The position numbers were made by a program, and so were the translations under genes. A stretch of DNA of 64,000 nt from the NCBI RefSeq assembly GCF_002742635.1, contig NZ_PEGF01000002.1, positions 1,674,001 to 1,738,000 on the forward strand, in the 5' to 3' direction. The notes below the pieces were generated by a model that saw only the letters and a program-made list of their open reading frames with translations, was not told the DNA's origin and did not search any database. Positions 60,594 to 64,000 of this stretch are shown in pieces. This DNA comes from Caulobacter sp. X. GTDB taxonomy: Bacteria > Pseudomonadota > Alphaproteobacteria > Caulobacterales > Caulobacteraceae. How positions within the stretch are numbered: position 1 is the first letter of the stretch; every line of letters begins with the position of its first letter.

Positions 60594-61588
60594 CGGGGAA
60601 GGCGACCGTGAGACCCGATCCTTGGAGATGGGCGGCGGTCGCCTTATCGGCCCTATGCGGTGTCGCGGCCTGCGCCAGCGCGGGCGCCCAGGCGCCGCTG
60701 GCCCTGGACCGAACGATCCCGCTCGCCGGGGTCAAGGGACGCATCGACCATCTGGCGGTGGATGTCGCCGGCCAGCGCTTATTCGTCGCCGAACTGGGCA
60801 ACGGCTCGGTCGAGGCGATCGACCTGCGCTCGGGCAAGTCGCTGGGGCGGATCACCGGTCTCGCGGAACCGCAGGGCCTGGCCTATCTGGCCGACCGTGA
60901 CGAACTGGCTGTGGCCAACGGCGGGGACGGGACGGTGCGCTTCTACAAGGCCGCCGACCTCGCGCCGGCGGGCATGGTCCGCGTTGGCGACGATGCCGAC
61001 AATCTGCGCATCGATACGCGATCGGGGCGTCTGGTGGTGGGCTACGGCGACGGCGCCCTGGCGACGATCGACCCGGCTTCGCGGAAGGTGGTGAGCGAGC
61101 TGAAGCTTCCCGGCCATCCCGAAGGCTTCCGGCTGGACGGCCCCAAGGCTTTCGTCAATGTGCCCGACGCTGGCGCGATCGTGGCAGGGGATATCGACCA
61201 GGGCAGGGTGACGGCGACCTGGAAGGCGGACCATCGCTGGAACTTCCCGATGGCGCTGGACGGGAACGGTGCGCTGGTCACGGTCTACAGACTGCCCGCG
61301 CGCCTGGCGGTGATGGCGGACGGCGCTGTGCGCGGCGACGTCTCCACCTGCGGCGACGCTGACGATGTCTTCGTCGATGGCCGACGCCAAAGGTTCTACG
61401 TCGTCTGCGGTTCGGGCGATGTGGAGGTGCGGTCATCGACGCCGCCTTATGCATCCCTGGGACGGGCGAAGACGCGGAGCGGCGCGCGTACGGGGCTCTT
61501 CGTGCCCGAGCAGGATCGGCTGTTCGTGGCGGCCAGGGCGGCGGGCTCGGCGGAAGCGGCGATCCTCGTCTTCAAGCCCATCGACTAG
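60590..61588 (+). CDS. YncE-like beta-propeller lipoprotein
   Basis: 332 aa. N-terminal signal with possible lipobox (GVAACAS). The rest is a repeating propeller: GRIDHLAVDVAGQRLFVAELG, GLAYLADRDELAVANGGDGTV, NLRIDTRSGRLVVGYGDG, and so on, about seven blades. Likely a periplasmic binding or scaffold protein; substrate unknown. Last gene of the PTP-like, SOD operon. Confidence 0.8.
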   Translation: MTGKATVRPDPWRWAAVALSALCGVAACASAGAQAPLALDRTIPLAGVKGRIDHLAVDVAGQRLFVAELGNGSVEAIDLRSGKSLGRITGLAEPQGLAYLADRDELAVANGGDGTVRFYKAADLAPAGMVRVGDDADNLRIDTRSGRLVVGYGDGALATIDPASRKVVSELKLPGHPEGFRLDGPKAFVNVPDAGAIVAGDIDQGRVTATWKADHRWNFPMALDGNGALVTVYRLPARLAVMADGAVRGDVSTCGDADDVFVDGRRQRFYVVCGSGDVEVRSSTPPYASLGRAKTRSGARTGLFVPEQDRLFVAARAAGSAEAAILVFKPID

Positions 61589-61669
61589 AGGCCGGGCCCC
61601 GGACTTTCCGAAGCCTTGGCGCTGGTGAGGTGCGGCCGACGGCGGGGGGGGGGAACCGCCGGCCGCGAG

Positions 61670-61705
61670 CGCCGGAGATGTCTTGGGGGCTGAGCATCTC
61701 CGGCG
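61670..61705. terminator. hairpin between the beta-propeller gene and czcA
   Basis: Perfect 11-bp stem (CGCCGGAGATG and CATCTCCGGCG) with a 14-nt loop. Both flanking genes converge here, so it probably ends transcription from both sides. A run of ten G in a second imperfect hairpin (61633-61666) precedes it. Confidence 0.65.
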
Positions 61706-61710
61706 AACCG

Positions 61711-64000
61711 TCAGGCGACCTCGGCCGCGCGGCGCGTCCGGCGAAGGACGAGGCCGCAGATGGCGGGCAGCACGAACAGGGTCAGGGCGGTCGAGGTGAT
61801 CAGGCCGCCGATGACGACCGTGGCCAACGGACGCTGCACCTCCGCGCCCGTGCCCGTGCCGATGGCCATGGGTACGAAGCCAAGGGAGGCGACCAGGGCG
61901 GTCATCAGCACCGGCCGGAAGCGTTCCAGAGCCCCGTGGGTCACCGCCTCGTCGACCGCCATACCGTCCTCGATATTGCGGCGGATGGCGGCGATCAGGA
62001 CGAGGCCGTTCAGCACCGCCACGCCCGAGACGGCGATAAAGCCGACGGCGGCCGAGACCGAGAACGGGATGCCGCGCAGGAAGATCGCGAAGATCCCGCC
62101 CGCCAGGGCCAGCGGCACGGCGGTGAACACCGTGCCGGCCAAGGCGGCGCTACGCAGGGCCATGTAGAGCACGCCGAAGATCATCAGGAAGCAGATCGGC
62201 ACGATCAGGCTGAGGCGCTTGCTGGCTGCCTGCAGGTTCTGGAACTGGCCGCCCCACTCGATGTACGAGCCGGCCGGCAGGCGAACCTGCTGGTCGATCT
62301 TCTTCTGGGCCTCGTCGACGAATGAGCCGAGGTCGCGGCCGACGACGTTGGTCTCGACATAGACGCGGCGCTTGCCGTTGTCGCGGCTGACCTCATTGAG
62401 GCCCTCGGTGAACTGGAAGCTGGCCAGCTGGCGCAGCGGCACCGAGGCGCGGGGGCCGGTTCCGGTCTGCGGCAGCATCACCGGGATGGCGCCCAGGGCG
62501 TCCAGGTCGTTGCGCTTGGCGTTGGGCAGGCGCACGACGATGTCGAAGCGCTTGTCGCCTTCGAAGACCTGGCCGGCTTCGCGTCCGCCCAGGGCGGCCG
62601 AGACGGTGTCGGCGACGTCCTGCACGGTGAGGCCATAGCGGCCGATGGCGTCCCGGTCGAACTTGATGTCGAAGGTCGGGAAGCCCTCGGTCTGGGCCAC
62701 GCGGGCGTCGGAGGCGCCCGGCACGGTGCGCAGGACCTTGACGATCTGGTCGGCCGTTGCGGTCATCTTGCCCAGGTCCTCGCCATAGAGCTTCACGGCC
62801 ACGTCGGAGCGGACCCCGCCGATCAGTTCGTTGAAGCGCATCTCGATGGGCTGGGTGGCGTCATAGAAGTTGCCGACGATCGGGGCGGTGGCCTTGCGGA
62901 TGCGCTCGATCACCTGCTCCTTGGTCTTCACGCCGGCGGGCCAGTCCTTCTTGGGCTTGAGGATGACGTAGTTGTCCGAGGCGTTGGGCGGCATCGGGTC
63001 GGCCGCCAGACTGGCGGTGCCGGCCTTGGAATAGACCGTCACTACCTCGGGCAGGGCCATGATCGCCCGCTCGATCGGCAAATCGAGCTCGACGGACTTG
63101 TCGATCGAGGTCGAGGGGATGCGGACCGAGGACAGGTTCAGGTTCTGCTCGTCCAGGGTCGGCATGAACTCGCGGCCCACGAAGGCGAACGCCACCATGG
63201 CCAGGGCGAAGACGCCGACCGCAGCCCCGATGAACGGCCAGGGCTGGGCCACCGCGCGGTGCAGCCACGGCGCATAGGCGTCCTTGGTCTTGGCGACGGC
63301 GGGGACTTCCTTCTCCGAGATGTGGCCCCGGATCAGGAGGGCGGTCATGGCCGGCACGAAGGTCAGCGACAGCACGAACGCCGAGGCCAGGGCCAGCATC
63401 AGGGTGATGACCATCGGCGAGAACATCTTGCCCTCGACGCCCTGGAAGGTGAGGCAGGGCAGGAAGACCAGGAAGATGACGATCTGGCCGTAGACGGTCG
63501 GGCGGACCATCTCGCGGGTCGAACTCAGCGCCACCTCCAGCCGCTCCTGCAGGTTCAGGATGCGACCCTCGTGGTGCTGGCGCTCGGCCATGCGGCGCAG
63601 GGTGTTCTCGACGATGATGACCGCGCCGTCGATGATCAGGCCGAAGTCCAGCGCGCCCAGGCTCATCAGGTTGCCGGAAATCTTCATCCCGTTCATGCCG
63701 ATGGCGCTGAAGAGCAGCGACAGCGGGATCACCAGCGTGGCGATCAGGGCCGCCCGCCAGTTGCCCAGCATGAAGAACAGGATGGCCACGACCAGCAGCG
63801 CGCCCTCGGTGAGGTTGCGGGCCACGGTGGCGATGGTCGCCTCGACCAGCTGCGAGCGGTTCAGCATCACTTCCGAGGTGACGCCCGCTGGCAGGTTCGG
63901 GTTGATGGCCTTCAGCTTCTCGGCCGCCGCGTGGGCGACCGTGCGGCTGTTCTCGCCGACCAGCATCAGCACGCTGCCGACCACCATCTCGTGGCCGTCG
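61711..64000 (-). CDS. czcA: CzcA-type heavy-metal RND efflux pump, 3' part (5' end outside window)
   Basis: 763 codons visible; full length would be about 1050. The proton-relay motif DFGLIIDGAVIIVEN in TM4 marks HME-RND pumps for divalent metals (Zn, Co, Cd, Ni). Then FLPCLTFQGVEGKMFSPM, the large periplasmic loop (LDEQNLNLSSVRIP, LIGGVRSDVAVKLYGEDL), and the C-terminal membrane bundle with FIAVSGVAVLNGLVL and the final GLVLRRTRR. Its membrane-fusion partner would lie upstream, outside the window. Confidence 0.95.
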   Translation of the reverse strand, partial: DGHEMVVGSVLMLVGENSRTVAHAAAEKLKAINPNLPAGVTSEVMLNRSQLVEATIATVARNLTEGALLVVAILFFMLGNWRAALIATLVIPLSLLFSAIGMNGMKISGNLMSLGALDFGLIIDGAVIIVENTLRRMAERQHHEGRILNLQERLEVALSSTREMVRPTVYGQIVIFLVFLPCLTFQGVEGKMFSPMVITLMLALASAFVLSLTFVPAMTALLIRGHISEKEVPAVAKTKDAYAPWLHRAVAQPWPFIGAAVGVFALAMVAFAFVGREFMPTLDEQNLNLSSVRIPSTSIDKSVELDLPIERAIMALPEVVTVYSKAGTASLAADPMPPNASDNYVILKPKKDWPAGVKTKEQVIERIRKATAPIVGNFYDATQPIEMRFNELIGGVRSDVAVKLYGEDLGKMTATADQIVKVLRTVPGASDARVAQTEGFPTFDIKFDRDAIGRYGLTVQDVADTVSAALGGREAGQVFEGDKRFDIVVRLPNAKRNDLDALGAIPVMLPQTGTGPRASVPLRQLASFQFTEGLNEVSRDNGKRRVYVETNVVGRDLGSFVDEAQKKIDQQVRLPAGSYIEWGGQFQNLQAASKRLSLIVPICFLMIFGVLYMALRSAALAGTVFTAVPLALAGGIFAIFLRGIPFSVSAAVGFIAVSGVAVLNGLVLIAAIRRNIEDGMAVDEAVTHGALERFRPVLMTALVASLGFVPMAIGTGTGAEVQRPLATVVIGGLITSTALTLFVLPAICGLVLRRTRRAAEVA

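Noticed and set aside
61633..61666. Run of ten G with a surrounding imperfect hairpin, considered as a phase-variable tract or G-quadruplex.
   Set aside because: It lies between two converging genes beyond their stops, so slippage would not switch a gene; the clearer hairpin beside it explains the spot as a transcript end.

Overview
The window looks like chromosome of a high-GC alphaproteobacterium, most likely a Caulobacter or close relative (inference from the very high GC, several large TonB-dependent receptors, frequent TTG/GTG starts and the gene families present). Apart from one insertion sequence and one short AT-rich island, the base composition is even and the genes are closely packed. 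No rRNA, tRNA or CRISPR array was seen.
1-14.5 kb: end of an AraC-type regulator; a trehalose module (otsB-otsA, a TonB-dependent receptor and a GH15 glucoamylase/trehalase); two cell-wall enzymes (L,D-transpeptidase, DUF882 peptidase); a GFA-type enzyme; a SlyX-like coiled coil; an orphan pstS behind a three-repeat Pho box; and a cobalamin riboswitch ahead of cobO-DUF1636. 14.5-23 kb: a class A penicillin-binding protein, a likely small RNA with C-rich loops, a copper operon (DUF2946 - TonB receptor - PCuAC - SCO1) and eutBC behind a promoter that carries an operator in its spacer.
23-34.4 kb: an intact IS66-family element with a perfect 8-bp target duplication, then a phosphate-acquisition cluster: OprP-type porin, a resolvase-fold protein without catalytic residues, a membrane histidine-kinase-like protein without the phospho-acceptor His, a LysR regulator, and pstS-pstC-pstA-pstB. 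Pho boxes precede the porin and pstS, and a second motif (TGTAAGT) recurs in the gaps of this cluster.
34.4-49.4 kb: a stress cluster: CPA1 antiporter, AI-2E transporter, PQQ glucose dehydrogenase, MscS channel, receiver-like protein, SLC13 permease, UspA protein, MarR regulator, a second otsB-otsA pair and a ClC channel. Five copies of a palindrome ATCGT-N3-(A/G)CGAT lie in its intergenic regions and are candidate MarR operators.
49.6-54.4 kb: a small island, with a 5'-truncated DUF305 gene at its left edge, an AT-rich regulatory module, and a two-gene AAA-ATPase plus subtilisin-like protease system of the ietAS type (plasmid stabilisation toxin-antitoxin and reported anti-phage family), followed by a small membrane protein. 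The same regulatory module occurs a second time, without the ietAS genes, beside the IS66 insertion at 23.2 kb.
54.5-64 kb: metal and oxidant resistance: MFS exporter with His-rich tail, chromate transporter ChrA, a two-component system, a divergent operon for three exported proteins (a LMW-PTP-like protein lacking its catalytic Arg, a Tat-type superoxide dismutase, a beta-propeller), and the 3' part of a CzcA-type RND pump. An inverted pair of 16-bp sites lies between the response regulator and the exported-protein operon.
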